From NCBI GenBank assembly GCA_037126765.1, contig JBBCBC010000033.1, forward strand, positions 8,446,085 to 8,510,084: 64,000 nt of DNA. Direction: 5' to 3'. Source of the DNA: Stenogyne calaminthoides (lineage: Eukaryota; Streptophyta; Magnoliopsida; Lamiales; Lamiaceae). This document shows, piece after piece, positions 11,691-22,905 of this stretch. How positions within the stretch are numbered: the first letter of the stretch is position 1; each line of letters begins with the position of its first letter. A program made the position numbers and the translations under genes. The notes under the pieces are model-generated. The model was not told the DNA's origin, did not search any database, and saw only the letters and a list, made by a program, of their open reading frames with translations.

Positions 11691-12420
11691 GTTTCTCTTG
11701 ATAGAATACTACATTTATTACATATGGATCTCTTTGGTCCAAGAACACTGTGAGCACTAATGGTAGAAAATACACACTTAGTGGTAGTTGATGACTACTC
11801 TAGATACACATGGGTCATATTCTTACTCAGTAAGAAAGAGACTCAGACAAAACTACTGAACTCATTGAAAAGGCTCAATCTTGAAAAAGAATCTGAGTGT
11901 GGTCAAAATCAGATCAGATAAAGGAACTGAGTTTATCAATCATATCATATCTGATTATTGTGTAGCAAATGGAATAGCTCATGAAACATCAGTTGCAAGG
12001 ACCCCAGCGAGAATGGTGTTCTTTGAAAGAAGAAATAGGACTCAAAAAAGAAGCTACAAGGACAATGATTCTTTGAAGTTGATATTCTAAGAGATTTTGA
12101 AATTTGGTTATCAACACTGCATGCTACTCTCAGAACATATCCATGTTGACCAAGAACCAAGGAAAAACTCACTATGAGCTGTGGAATGAAAGGAAGCCTC
12201 TTGATTCTTTCTTTCGTGTGTTTGGTTGCAAGTGTTTCATACACAATAATGGTAAAGATTAGTTGAAAATTTTGATAGCAAAGCTGATGAAGGGATATTC
12301 TTAGGATATTCGAAGTCGATAAAAGCCTTGAGTTTACAACCTGTAGGACTCTTATTGTGGAAGAAAGACCTCATGTTGTTTTTTGATGAATCTATTTGTG
12401 TTCGGAAGAAACAGAACATG
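11691..12420 (+). pseudogene. Element B integrase, decayed
   Basis: Reads HMDLFGP (about 11723-11745), then VVVDDYSRYTWVIF (about 11785-11825) of the first Asp block, and RSDKGTEF (near 11905) in the frame 11881-12090, carrying the second Asp. Later segments match element C 34616-34912 in reverse orientation. A catalytic Glu cannot be assigned in frame. Confidence 0.65.
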
Positions 12421-12900
12421 ACTCAGAGAGGCGATCAAGAGAATCACCAGACTTAGCCTAAAAAAAATATGATAAAACATCATCCGAACACGAAAAGAAG
12501 AATTGGTCACTTTCTATGAATGGAGTGAATGGAGACGAGACAAAGAAGTTCGAGGATGGAAAAACTCGAGGGGATGGTGAGACTCGGGATGGAAATTCTC
12601 CATGAAGGAAAGAAAGCCAAACCTTTGAAGTCGGTCAATCTAAACATACACCGATTCGGACTCGGGTATGTAATGCCGATGAAGATGTGGTCACGGTGAG
12701 GCAAACTCGAATCTATCAACCAATGGGGAACAAATGTCTCGACAATGTTCGAATGGAATTTCCCGAGGAAGATGATTCTCTTTCTCCTTTTTTGTTGTTC
12801 CCCGAATTTAATGAACTACCGAACCTAACATTTCTAATGTTGAGGATACTCTTGAAGGGGAACATCCGGGAGAAAATGGTTGGATAGTCATCCTACAAGT
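12421..12900 (+). pseudogene. Element B integrase-RT linker, decayed
   Basis: Low-complexity acidic region. EEDDSLSPFLLFPEF (near 12760-12805) matches EEDDSLSHFLLFPEF of element C, showing the two belong to one family. This linker is variable in copia elements and has no known activity. Confidence 0.6.
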
Positions 12901-12919
12901 CGTTTGTGGGTGATCTATC

Positions 12920-13740
12920 GGATGGTGTCAAAAAAAGAAGGTTCCATGGAGAAAGTGCTTTTTGTTCTGCTGCTTCCTATCCGAAAAAAAAGAACTCATT
13001 GTGATTGAAGAAGCTCTACAAGATTCATTTTGGATTCTTTGCTATGCAAGAAAGAGCTAAATCGGTTCTCAATGAATGAAGTTTGGGAGCTAGTGGATGA
13101 ACCTAAGAAGCACAATGTGATTGGAACTAAGTGGGTGTTCAAGAATAAAGAGATGAAAACAACAACATTGTGAGAAACAAGGCAAGGCTAGTTGCACAAG
13201 GTTATTCCCAAGAAGAAGGCTTGGATTATGATGAAACCTTTCAGACTTTGCAAGACTAGAAGCCATCAGTTGTTTCTTGCATATTGCCCACATGAAATTC
13301 TGATCATCGGATGGATGTGAAAAGTGCGAATGGTGTGCTTAAGGAAGAGGTTTATGTGGAACAACCTCTGGTTTTGAGCAGAATGACCAAGTTTTCTGTG
13401 CTCAGAAAACCTTGTATGGTCTTAAGCAAGCACCCGAGCATGGTATGATACCCTTTTTGGGGTTTCTTCTTGACCATGGTTTTATCAAATGAACTGTTGA
13501 TAGGACTCGTTCGGGATAGAAGATGGGAAAGACATCTTACTTATTGATTTATGTAGATGACATCATTTTTGGATCTCCAAATCATCAATTTATGTGAAAA
13601 GTTTTACCCCGATGAAAGGAAAGTTTGAGATGTCAATGATGGGGAGATGAATTTCTTTCTTGGACTTGGGTGAAACAAACTAAGGAAGGAATTTTCATTA
13701 ATCAAGCAAAATGGATCTCGATCAAAGTATGGGTAAATCA
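12920..13740 (+). pseudogene. Element B reverse transcriptase, decayed
   Basis: Recognisable RVT_2 blocks: NEVWELVDEPKKHNVIGTKW (about 13076-13135), ARLVAQGYSQEEGLDYDETF, and the active site IYVDDIIFGSP (about 13546-13580), whose two Asp residues are intact locally. Between them are many one-base shifts and stops, so no continuous RT exists. Confidence 0.75.
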
Positions 13741-13779
13741 ATCTGAAATCCTATGAATAATAATTACAAGATGGAGGGA

Positions 13780-14430
13780 TCATTGGATCACCTGATTATA
13801 TATGGATCACTGCTATATCTCAAGTAGGTATGATATAACATTTGTTGTTGGGATATGTGCAAGATACCAAGTTAATCCTAAGGCTAGTCACATGGAGGCC
13901 GCAAAAAAAGATTCTGAAATATCTTAAAGGCAATTGTGAATTGAGGATTATGGTATCCGGTGATGATAACCTTGAATTAATTGGTTATTGAGATCTCGAT
14001 TATGGAGGATGTAGAATTGACAGAAGTCTACCACAAGAACTTGTCAATTTCTTGGAAGTAAACCGATATCATGGTTTTCAAAAAACAAACCTTAGTAGCA
14101 ACCAAAGACTTTCCGGGTGAATACATGATCTGCAGGAAGTCTGTTGTGCATGATTCTTTGACTTAGACAACAATTGAGGATTATAAGATTATAGCCAATG
14201 AAGTACCTATATTTTGTGATAATAATAGTGCAATTGCTATTACACAAAATCTGTATTGAACACCGGATGTAAGCATGTTGATATCGGACATCACTTCATC
14301 GGAGATCATGTTGAGAAGAAAGACATCGAATGGAGAAAATTCATACCGATAAAAGAGAGAAATGATATCTTGACTAAACCTTTCATTTGAATCAAGATTT
14401 CGGGAACTATCGGTTGAATTAGGTATGTTG
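13780..14430 (+). pseudogene. Element B RNase H, decayed
   Basis: Fragments in order: SLLYL-like residues near 13805, the CARYQVNP-like strand near 13855-13885, a DDNLELIGY segment near 13960-13990, and the terminal block ILTKPF near 14370-14390. The catalytic TEAEY segment is not readable. Confidence 0.55.
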
Positions 14431-15097
14431 GATCGGTGAATAAAGAAAATCGAAAAATTGAAGGTTTTCGGATGTATGAAGTTTTCTCGGTTTTCTTGAA
14501 AAACTCAAGATAAAAATTGAAATCTAATCGAGTCTTGGGAAACTCGGTTATCACGAAGATCAAGACTAATTATTATCTTGACATTTTATCAAGATTAGTA
14601 CTCAGTATTATACTGACATTTTATCAAGATCAAAACTCAGTAAGACTGATGGAGAAAATTAGTCTAAAGAAGTATTGACTAATGCAACACATTTATTGTC
14701 TAACTGAATCTCAGTAATCATTGGCAATAAATGACAAAACACCTGAAGAAATATTTGGGCGGGACCTTTGAAATCCACGAGGAAAGTCAATGGTCTGCAG
14801 GAACAGTAATTAAATGCACTGTTCATTAATCACCAATAAAGGATAAATTGGGGCTTAGTATTTGCGATAAATCGTCCTTTCATATATACCCGTTTTTAGT
14901 CGGTTTTTTAATCTCGATCAAATCGATTTCTTCATGTAGCGATTTTCCATAAATCAAAATTCCATATCTATTGGAAAATTTTCTTTCAAAGCTCTATTCC
15001 AAAAAGCCTTCATCTTCACAAACACTCTGCTTCGAAACTCTCGATTGCCCAGAAATTTTCACCTATCTCAAAACACTTCACCAGAAATTCTCCAAAA
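14431..15097 (+). promoter_or_regulatory. Element B spacer with a possible promoter for the extra region
   Basis: Non-coding. A TATA-like CATATATACCC lies at about 14880-14890, some 210 nt before the ATG at 15098. The leader in between is rich in C, A and T like a plant 5' UTR. Upstream (14570-14700) are short repeats of TTATCAAGAT/ACTCAGTA type. Promoter activity is inferred. Confidence 0.35.
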
Positions 15098-16303
15098 ATG
15101 ACACTTTCTGTATACGACAAACTCGCCATTTCCAATAAACCTTGGTACAAATATGTCGTTTCTCTAGAAAGCTCGTCCAATACAACTCATGAGGAGGAGG
15201 CGTTGCATATGATTCGTTTGGCAAAGCTTACATGCCTGGTCGCAAATCAACCAGAGGCCGAATATGCGAAAGAGGTAATTGAGTTTATCTCTAATATGCA
15301 GTTAGATGATGAGAATTGCATAGAATCTCAAATTACAGTCTCACATTTGGATCATGGTTCGAAATATGTGGATTTTGTTAAGGAATTATATATTATTCCT
15401 AAGAATCTAAATGCCATATATGAGTTAAGTGATAGAGGTGAAGACCCTATGGTGTACATGATGGGTAGGGAATAAGAATATTTGGATAAAATTACTGAGC
15501 ATCCAGTAAAGTTTGAAGCTACTCTGAATAAGAGGCATTTGAAGCCTAAATATCGAGTATTGTTGGATATTGTAAGCAAATGCATCATGAGTAGATCTGG
15601 TAGTTTTGAACAGATAAGCACGCCTAAGTTAAGGCTAGTGGCGGCGATTGAAGATTCACCTTCCACGACATTCAATTGGTTGCACTATTTGATCAAGGTG
15701 GTGAGTGATCAAGCCAAACAAATTCACAAGGTGAATGGCTCTGTAGTTATCAAAGGAAAGATTCTACATGCAACCAAGATTGCATTTATCTTGGAAATGT
15801 GCAGAGAAGAGGAGGACATCTTTGTCGATTCCACTTCCTTTCCAAAGTAAAAAATCATGTTCAAACCAACAAAGAAGACTTTGAGAGGAAAGAAAGAGAA
15901 AAACTCTGAGTCTCAGGAGGAGACTGCAGAAGAAGAAACTGTTGAAAATGCCAAACAAGCTAGGGGGAAAGCCCTGATGCAAGTTAAAAGAGAGAAAGGA
16001 GAGAAACTGAAGAAGAAAGCACTGGCTCCTCAGAAGCGCAGAAGGCTTCAATCTATTGCTGAGAAGGAGGACAGTGAATCTGAAGAAACTCAACCTGAAG
16101 GCCAGCAAGGGTTGAAATCTCCACTTCAGGTTCTTGCTCAGGTAGTGACAAATGTGCAAGAGCAAGAAACTGAGGAATGTGTTTTTTTCGAGGTACTCAA
16201 ACCTCTCTCGAGCTCAGATAAAATCTTCAGAAATCTTCAAGGGACCTCGGATCCCTCATCGAAGAAAGACTTGTTCGGACTTGGATCGGTCCCAACCTCG
16301 TGA
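15098..16303 (+). pseudogene. Element B extra region, N-terminal domain and basic linker
   Basis: One frame of about 400 codons, broken by only two in-frame TAA codons (near 15473 and 15848). It starts MTLSVYDKLAISNKPWYKYV, matching MAPTIFEKLAETNKPWYEYV of element C. Residues 1-250 look globular; a block reads TFNWLHYLIKVVSDQAKQIH. Then comes a Lys/Glu-rich linker with KKKALAPQKRRR, a likely bipartite nuclear signal. There is no signal peptide or membrane helix. It lies between RNase H and the 3' LTR. It resembles accessory proteins seen in plant LTR elements, but I assign no function. Confidence 0.65.
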
Positions 16304-17053
16304 ATTCTTGAACTTGGATGCGCTTCGAATGAACCATTTCTAGATCCATCGGCTCTAGAACTCATACACTCTGAATCTATCGCTTCCAAAAGCCCAAGAT
16401 TGAAGAAGGGAGAAGTCAAGAGATGAATGGCGAACAAGGGGGAACGGTTCATCTTAGACAGATACTCGAAGTTGAATACCTATCGACCTTGAGGATATGT
16501 TCTTCGTGCTCGAGAACTACAAAGGTATATTCTGAATCAAACACTCCAGGAGATCTTTGAACATTGCTTCATCTGAGAGGAGAAGAGTGGTGGAATGTTG
16601 AGACAACCGCTTCGATCAATTCTCGTGTTCGAAAAACCAAGCCGAGAATGAAAGCGCCGATTTCGATGTTGGTGATAAAGAAGCTAGTGAAAAAGAAAGC
16701 TACTTGAAGGAGTTGATGCTTCAGGTTCCATGATCAAAAGAGAGATGATCTTGAAAAAGAAATCGAGAAGGAGAAGGAACCCGGATAGATATCGAGAAAG
16801 AGAAGGAAACCGAGAGTGGGATGGGGGATGACATCGATGTTGAACCAATCGATATCGGACAACCTCGATCGAAAGTTAGCATTCTTGGTACCTTTTTAGC
16901 CTTTGTTATACATTATGCCGGGTTCTTCAAGTACCTAGCTTTAAATATGATGTTTATGATATGCAGACTAGGCTCCGTTGGAGCACCTAACCTCAGTTGG
17001 AAAATGTTGTCCGAGACTCCGGTGGTTGATTTCACACCAATCTGGATGAGTTA
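16304..17053 (+). pseudogene. Element B extra region, broken middle part
   Basis: Joins the N-terminal and coiled-coil parts but has no frame above 80 codons. The composition shifts abruptly: a hand count of 16201-16740 gives 24 CpG and 8 CAG/CTG, against 2 CpG and 18 CAG/CTG in 17041-17580. Local acidic Glu/Lys-rich peptides suggest a disordered linker in the intact protein. Confidence 0.5.
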
Positions 17054-18115
17054 AAGAAGATAGAGCCAAGGATGGAAGAGATACTGGCAGGTCAATCTCA
17101 AAAGCTTGAGAATCTAAGCTCTTCATCAAGCATGCTGCAAACAATTCTCACAGACAAGATGACTCAGATGGAGTTAGTTCTAGCTACTCAAAATCAGAAA
17201 ATGGAGAACCTGAGTTCATCATTTGATACGCTTCAAACAACTCTATCAAGTAAATTAGCTACATTAGATGGAAAGATTGATGGAGTACATACAGAGCTTA
17301 ATGCCAACATGAAGCAGATGTATCAAGAAAGAACTGCCTATCTTGAAGCCAAACTGATTGAGAAGAATGATTTGATGATCAAAATAGTTGTTGAGGAAAT
17401 GGGCTCTCTGCTCATGACCAAGATGACAGAGATGATGCATGATGTCTTCTCAAAACAGTTTGCTCCTCTTTCGGATGAATTCTCAATGGCCAAGAATTAC
17501 ATGATGAGACTAGAAGATGAGCATAATCAGTTGGCAGGAGAAGTGAGCAGTATGAGTAAGGAGCAATACTATATGGATACTGCACTGACTCAATTACTCC
17601 CAAGGTATGGTGCCAAAATGGGAGAAAGGCCTGGTGGCAAATTAAGTGAGTTGTTGGCACAAACCTTGGAGAGAAAGGCTAAAAAAGAAGCTGAAGGAAA
17701 GAAAATTGTTGATGCCTTAAAAGAAATTGAAGCCACTGAGAAACTAAAGTTCAAAGAAGTTGAGAAACATATCTTCACTCAAACATCTGAGCAAACCGTT
17801 CAGGAAGTAATTTCTGAGAAACTGAGTGATAGAAGGATAATTGAGACAAGCAAAGCCGGTGAAGATCAAGTCAGACCTGAAAAGAGAAAGGCTGTGGCAT
17901 TTGTGGAACAAGAAAGAAAGAAAAGAGCAAAAAGCTCAAAACCTACTCAGAGGAAGCTGATAAAGGAATTCGAAGAATCTGAGGAAGAAACTAAAACCCA
18001 GAAAGAAGCCTTCGATACCAAGAAAACACTGAGAGCTCTTCAGATTGAAAAAGAAAAGAAAACTCCTGCTTCAGTATCAGGTGTTCCATTGATCAGGAAG
18101 AAGAAAGAAGAATAG
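17054..18115 (+). pseudogene. Element B extra region, coiled coil and second basic tract
   Basis: A clean frame of 347 codons from the ATG at 17072, open a little further upstream. Met-rich heptads (QSQKLENLSSSSSMLQT, repeated as QNQKMENLSSSFDTLQT) form a long coiled coil over about residues 1-180. A Lys/Glu helix follows, then RKKRAKSSKPTQRK and a charged tail ending RKKKEE. The repeat indicates internal duplication. Element C has the same arrangement at 29848-28708. Multimerisation through the coil is a reasonable inference; partner and role are unknown. Confidence 0.65.
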
Positions 18116-18600
18116 CAGAAAAGAAGAGGTGGTTTAAAAAGTTCTAAGCAAAAAGGAGAGGTACGAAAAAAAACTCGAAGGGCCGCGACATTGACAAGTG
18201 GATGCCTATCTGATTCAATGATGCATGGGAAGAGATCAAGAGAACCTTTTGGTTCTATTATGAGATTCCGAGGAATGGAGGGGCTTGGCTCGGATAAGAA
18301 TGAAGCCTTTATTGAGTACTTATCGACATTCTATCTAAGTACCTGCAAAGTTTGATCAACTTGGCAGATGAAGGAAACACTCAGATAGTAGCTCCTGGTC
18401 CATACATGTACCCAACTCCTAGGTTTGAGAATGGCTATGTAAATGAGGCATCCATTTCTAAGGAAATAGCCCAGTATGCCATCCAGCTAGGCCTAACAGG
18501 AAACAACCCTGAAATCATCAAGGCAAGAGATGAACTGAAGAAGAGATACTACGGGATGTTCAACCTGGAAGTGCCAGAGGATGAAGTGGAAGAAGACTGA
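18116..18600 (+). pseudogene. Element B extra region, Trp-rich C-terminal domain
   Basis: Across two frames reads DKWMP, then NDAWEEIKRTFWFYYE, GSDKNEAFIEYLST and, in the frame 18352-18600, INLADEGNTQIVAPGPYMYP followed by KKRYYGMFNLEVPEDE and a stop. Element C has DKWMPLHLNDAWEEIKRTFW and RRYYRMFNLEVPADEV at the matching position. Conservation between the two copies suggests a folded domain. I do not recognise the family. Confidence 0.6.
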
Positions 18601-18840
18601 AGACTTTGTACTTCTGTATTTTCTTTGATTTTCATTGTAATCTGTAACTCTTATCCTACATCAATGAAAATTTTATCTTTATGCTCAAAGATAATATCTC
18701 ATTATCTTTTTACATGTCTTGATATGCCAGATTGTTAAAGAACTTGATTGGAGAAATACCATTTTGGTTATAATAGATAAACTGAAACCTGAGGATAGGT
18801 TAGGTTTTCTTAAATGTAATAAGATGGTTTTGGCATCATC
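18601..18840 (+). other. Element B 3' untranslated spacer
   Basis: AT-rich, no coding frame. It shares GGTTTTGGCATCATC (about 18825-18840) with the matching place in element C, leading into the PPT. Confidence 0.5.
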
Positions 18841-18854
18841 AAAAAGGGGGAAAT
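18841..18854 (+). other. Element B polypurine tract
   Basis: AAAAAGGGGGAAAT immediately precedes the LTR start TGTTAGGAGATG. This is the plus-strand primer expected at the inner edge of a 3' LTR. Confidence 0.85.
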
Positions 18855-20847
18855 TGTTAGGAGATGAATTTAATAAAGAAGTTTTGATTAGATCCAAAAA
18901 ACCCCGAGTATGACATGTTCAGATAATCTTGATAGATCGAGTCGGGTTTCAAAGATAGATTGTTCAGAAGTTATCTCGCACCATGTATAGTCGCCAGATA
19001 TAGATCAAAGTTAGATTCTCAAGACATCAAGACTCGAAGAAGTTTGTCAAGACATCAAGACTCAATAAATCAAGACATCAAGACTCATAAGTAATCAAGA
19101 CATCAAGACTCGATGAAGTATGGCGAAGACACCGGAGACTCGGTGAAGTAATCAAGACATCAAGACTCAAGATGTCATCAAGACATTAAAGACTCAAGAT
19201 ATGTCATCAAGACATCGAAAACTCGAGAAGATATCAAGACCAAGAGGTTACTAAAGACTTCAAGAAGATATCAATACTCAAGATAACTCAATGTTCAGAG
19301 GCACTGAATAATATCTATCTGAAGACACAAAACTGAGAAAAACGCAAATATTCAGAAAAATAGATATTTCCCAAAATATTCATATGCAGACAAAAGGAAC
19401 TAAGTCTAAGTGTTGTTTAAGGTTTTCTCATTCAGAGAGATTGACCAAAAAGAGCCGTTTTGTTTGTCTACATTCACTGAAGACAAGAACCAATCAGAGG
19501 AAGACAACATGTACTTTTTATCGACCTTCGAAAGCGACAGGACCCTGAATCATGTCAGTAGTACTAAGTTCCAGACTGCAAAAATTGGTGATTGGCTACA
19601 TGACTGCATATTTCCTAAAACATGCAAGGGAGTATTCAAACCCTAAATATAGTCGTTCATCAAACACCCGAAGAGGAAACCCTTGATACTATCTCCTCCA
19701 ACGGATAGTTTTTCAAGAGTTACCTTGGTGAAAGTTGCCTATAAATACCAGTGACCCTTTACATTGAGAGGTGACGGGAAATTTCAAAGCAACTCAAGAG
19801 CTCATTCGTATTATTGCAAATTGAAGCACTCGAAAAACCTAGAATTTCCCAAGTGTTTCATATTGGAGAGAGCTCACTATTCTAAGCCTAGAGTGATAGA
19901 TATATCCAAAGCTTAGAAGAGATATCCTAGCCTTTGCATCTGTTCTTATTGTAAAGGATATCTCACCCTAGTTGGAAACCAACCCAAAACCCAAACCCTT
20001 TGTTAAGGTAGTTTGTGTGTGTTTTGTTGGTGAGTTAGAGTTGAAAAGAGTTAGTAAGCTCTGATGAGTTAGCGAGGAAAACTCTAGAGAAGAAGTTAGT
20101 AAGCTACTTGTGGTAGTCGAACACTTGTGTGTGGTTGAGTTAGTAAGGCTGCGCAAAGTGGAAAACTCTAGAGAAGTTAGTAAAAACTCAAGGTAGAGAA
20201 CTTGTGTGTGAGTTGAGTTAGTAAGGCTGCATGAAGTGAGTAAAGTGAGTTAGAAAGCTTTAGGAAGTGGTTAAGGAATTTCTCTGAAGATCGAGAGAGA
20301 GTGGGCGTAGGAGCTTGAGTCTCGAACCACTATAATTCTTTGTGTTGTTTTGCTTTCTTCTTTGCATTATTATACATTGCATGTTTTTCCTTTGAAAGCA
20401 TAGTTCATCGATATTCGGTTGGAACCAATCCTTTGAACTTGCATCAAATTGATCACAACCTTAATCTTTGTTTTTATTGAAGGGAAGATTTTTCACAAAA
20501 GCTAAAACAAGTATAAACTTAGGGCCAACCATTCAAGACACTTGAGTAGCTAGAATAGATAGTTACCAAACTAAACTAACTCTACCGAGGGTTGATAAGA
20601 TAATTATCGATCAGCGCCTCGGGATCTCGATAAACTTCAGGCTCGGTTAAATTTAATCTGAAGCTTCGAAAGCAGCTCGGGATCATTGTCTTAGTAGACT
20701 TTGACTTCGGGCAATCCGTGCTTCTCGAGGCAAAATCATCGAGGATAACGACCCATCGACCTCGATGAAGAAAAAGTTTTAAAAATCACTGAACACATGT
20801 ATTCCCCCCCCATACACGTGTGAGACTCGTTAGCACCGGGACCAACA
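18855..20847 (+). repeat. Element B 3' LTR
   Basis: 1993 bp, from TGTTAGGAGATG to GGGACCAACA, matching both LTRs of element C in reverse. U3 has a minisatellite at 19018-19260. A TATA box CCTATAAATACC lies near 19738-19750. The transcribed part has repeats of GTTAGTAAGCT (20030-20260). A run of C with ATACACGTGTG lies near the end. The LTR is longer than typical for copia. Confidence 0.85.
19018..19260 (+). repeat. Minisatellite in U3 of element B
   Basis: About eight degenerate copies of CAAGACATCAAGACTC, spaced by 7-40 variable bases. The same motif, inverted and more degenerate (GAGTCTTGAT), occupies the matching part of the element C LTRs (27290-27550 and 39910-40220). Confidence 0.75.
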
Positions 20848-22250
20848 GAGCATATCAGTTCAGTTTAGTTGACTTGAAAAGAGCCGTTTTGTTTGTCTTT
20901 GTTCAAAGGAAGAGTTGGACCAATGAGGAGGCGACAACAGCGTACTTTACTGACACTGAAAGCGACATATCTTTGAGGAAATGTCAGGACTGATATCTTC
21001 CAGTTCATAGAAAGTAGTGATTGGCTGCCTTGGTTACTTGTTACCCAAACCATGCAAGGGAGTGCTCAAACCCTAATATAGTCGTTCATTACTAACCAAA
21101 TAAGGAAACCCTTGATACTATCTCTTCCAACGAATAGTTTTTCAAGATTGACCTTGGTGAGTTGCCTTTAAATACCAATGACCTTCACCATTGCAAGGTT
21201 ACAGTAAATCAAGCAACTCCAGAGCTCAATCATATTCAAGTTTATATTGTGAAGCACTCGAAACCCTAAGAATTTCCCAAGTGTTTCATCTTTGAAGAGA
21301 GCTCATTCACTAAGCCTAGATTCGAGAATATTCAAAGATTATTTAGAGATATCCTAACCTTTTACCTTGTGTTCACTGTAAAAGGATATCTCATATTAGT
21401 TGGAAACCAACCAAAAACCCAAACCCTCTTGTTAGGAAGTTTGAGTGTGTAGTGTTGGAGAGTGAGAGTTGTAAAGAGTGAGTAAGCTGCAGGTGTTCAG
21501 CTTGAAAGCTCTAGAGAAGAAGTTAGTAAGCTGCTTGTGTTCAGTCTGAAAGCTTGTGTGTGTTGAGTTAGTAAGCTGCAGTGTAGTTCAGCCTGAAACT
21601 CTTAGTGGAAAGTTAGTAAGCTGCTGAGTTCAGTCTGAAAGCTTAAAGGTAGTAGTAGTAGTGTGTTAAGAAATTCTCTGAGGATCAGAGAGAGTGGACG
21701 TAGGAGCTTGAGTCTCCGAACCACTATAACCTGCTGTGTTGTTTGCTTTCTGTTTTGCATTTTATACTGTTGCATATTTTCACTGAAAGTATACTCAGTT
21801 TTCTGATAGTCAGTTGGAATCAATCCACTGAGGTTGCATTAAGTTGATCACAGTCTTAACCACTATTTCACTGAGAAACAAGATTTTCAGCAAAGTAAAA
21901 CGAGTATAAACTTAGGGCCTACACATTCCGCACTCTAGATAAGCTAGTATATATAGTTGTCAAACTGATCAACTCACCTGAGTAGTCAGTAAGATCATTA
22001 TCTACTCCAACCTTATTTGGACTCTATTTTAAAACTCAGATTAGTGAGCTAATCTGAAGTCTCTGAAAGCCGCTCAGTGTTATCGTTTCATTGACTTTGA
22101 CTCAGGGCATCTTGTGCTTCTCAGGTCAAATCTTCAGGACATCCTGACTCACTGAATATAGTGTTGCTTTAAAAGTTGAAAAATCACTATACAAGTGTAT
22201 TCCCCCTCCCCCCCATACACGTGTGAGACTCGTTTACCCCGGGACCAACA
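20848..22250 (+). repeat. Truncated LTR related to element D
   Basis: Begins inside U3, without the LTR start, directly after element B's LTR, and ends GGGACCAACA at 22250. It contains CCTTTAAATACC (TATA position, near 21163), four GTTAGTAAGCTGC-type repeats (about 21480-21625) and a C-rich run at 22201-22214. Reverse-complemented, its last 400 bp follow the element D LTR (63448-64000) closely, including GTAGGCCCTAAGTTTATACT. Confidence 0.75.
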
Positions 22251-22905
22251 GTTATTAAGATCGCAAAGTCACAATCAAATAAGACGACGTTCTAAAGCAA
22301 GATAAATAACTTAGACAAATTCATAAATCTTAAGTCGTTATTAAGATCGCAAAGTCGCAATCAAATAAGACGACGTTCTAAAGAGAGATAAATAACCTAG
22401 ACAAATTCATAAATCTTAAGTCGATTATTAAGATCGCAAAGTCGTAATCAAATAAGACGACGTCCTAAAGCGAGATAAATAACTTAGACAAATTCATAAA
22501 TCTTAAGTCGGTTATTAAGATCGCAAAGTCGTAAATAATTAAGACGACATGCTAAAGCGAGATAAATAACAGACAAAATTACAAGTCTAAAGTCAGTTAT
22601 TAAGATCGCAAAGTCGCAAACAATTAAGACGACGTTCTGAAGCGAGATAAATAACTTAGACAAAGTCACAAGTCTTAAGTCGGTTATTAAGATCGCAAAG
22701 TCACAGACAATTAAGACGACGTTCTGAAGCGAGATAAATAACTTAGACAAAATTACAAGTCTAAAGTTGGTTATTAAGATTGCAAAGTCGCAAACAATTA
22801 AGATGACGTTCTAAAGAGAGATAAATAACTTAGACAAATTCATATATCTTAAGTCGGTTATTAAGATCGTGAAGCCGCAATCAAATAAGACGACATTCTA
22901 AAGCG
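22251..22905. repeat. Tandem array, ~87-bp monomer, about 7.6 copies
   Basis: Monomers start with GTTATTAAGATCGCAAAGTC at 22251, 22337, 22423, 22511, 22596, 22683, 22770 and 22857, so the period is 85-88 bp. Each contains AAGACGACGTTCT and GATAAATAAC. The array starts at the base after the LTR end. Open frames inside it (for example 22484-22750 minus) only reflect the repeat. Confidence 0.9.

Larger units (their letters stand above)
11116..20847 (+). mobile_element. Element B: giant Ty1/copia element, 5'-truncated here
   Basis: Sense strand is plus. The order is protease, integrase, RT, RNase H, then an extra coding region, PPT and 3' LTR. gag, PBS and 5' LTR are absent from the window. Because element A's LTR abuts the break, the missing part may lie to the left of element A. 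Coding parts and LTR correspond segment by segment to element C on the other strand. Pol is heavily broken; the extra region is the best preserved part. Confidence 0.85.

Noticed and set aside
15098..18600. Calling the extra gene of elements B and C a retroviral envelope
   Set aside because: No signal peptide, transmembrane helix or fusion-like segment is visible; only its position resembles env.
22484..22750. Open frame of 88 codons on the minus strand with internal repeats
   Set aside because: It simply follows the 87-bp tandem repeat; the repeated peptide changes frame in adjacent monomers.
22251..22905. CRISPR-like array
   Set aside because: Repeats are contiguous 85-88 bp monomers without unique spacers, in a plant nuclear context.
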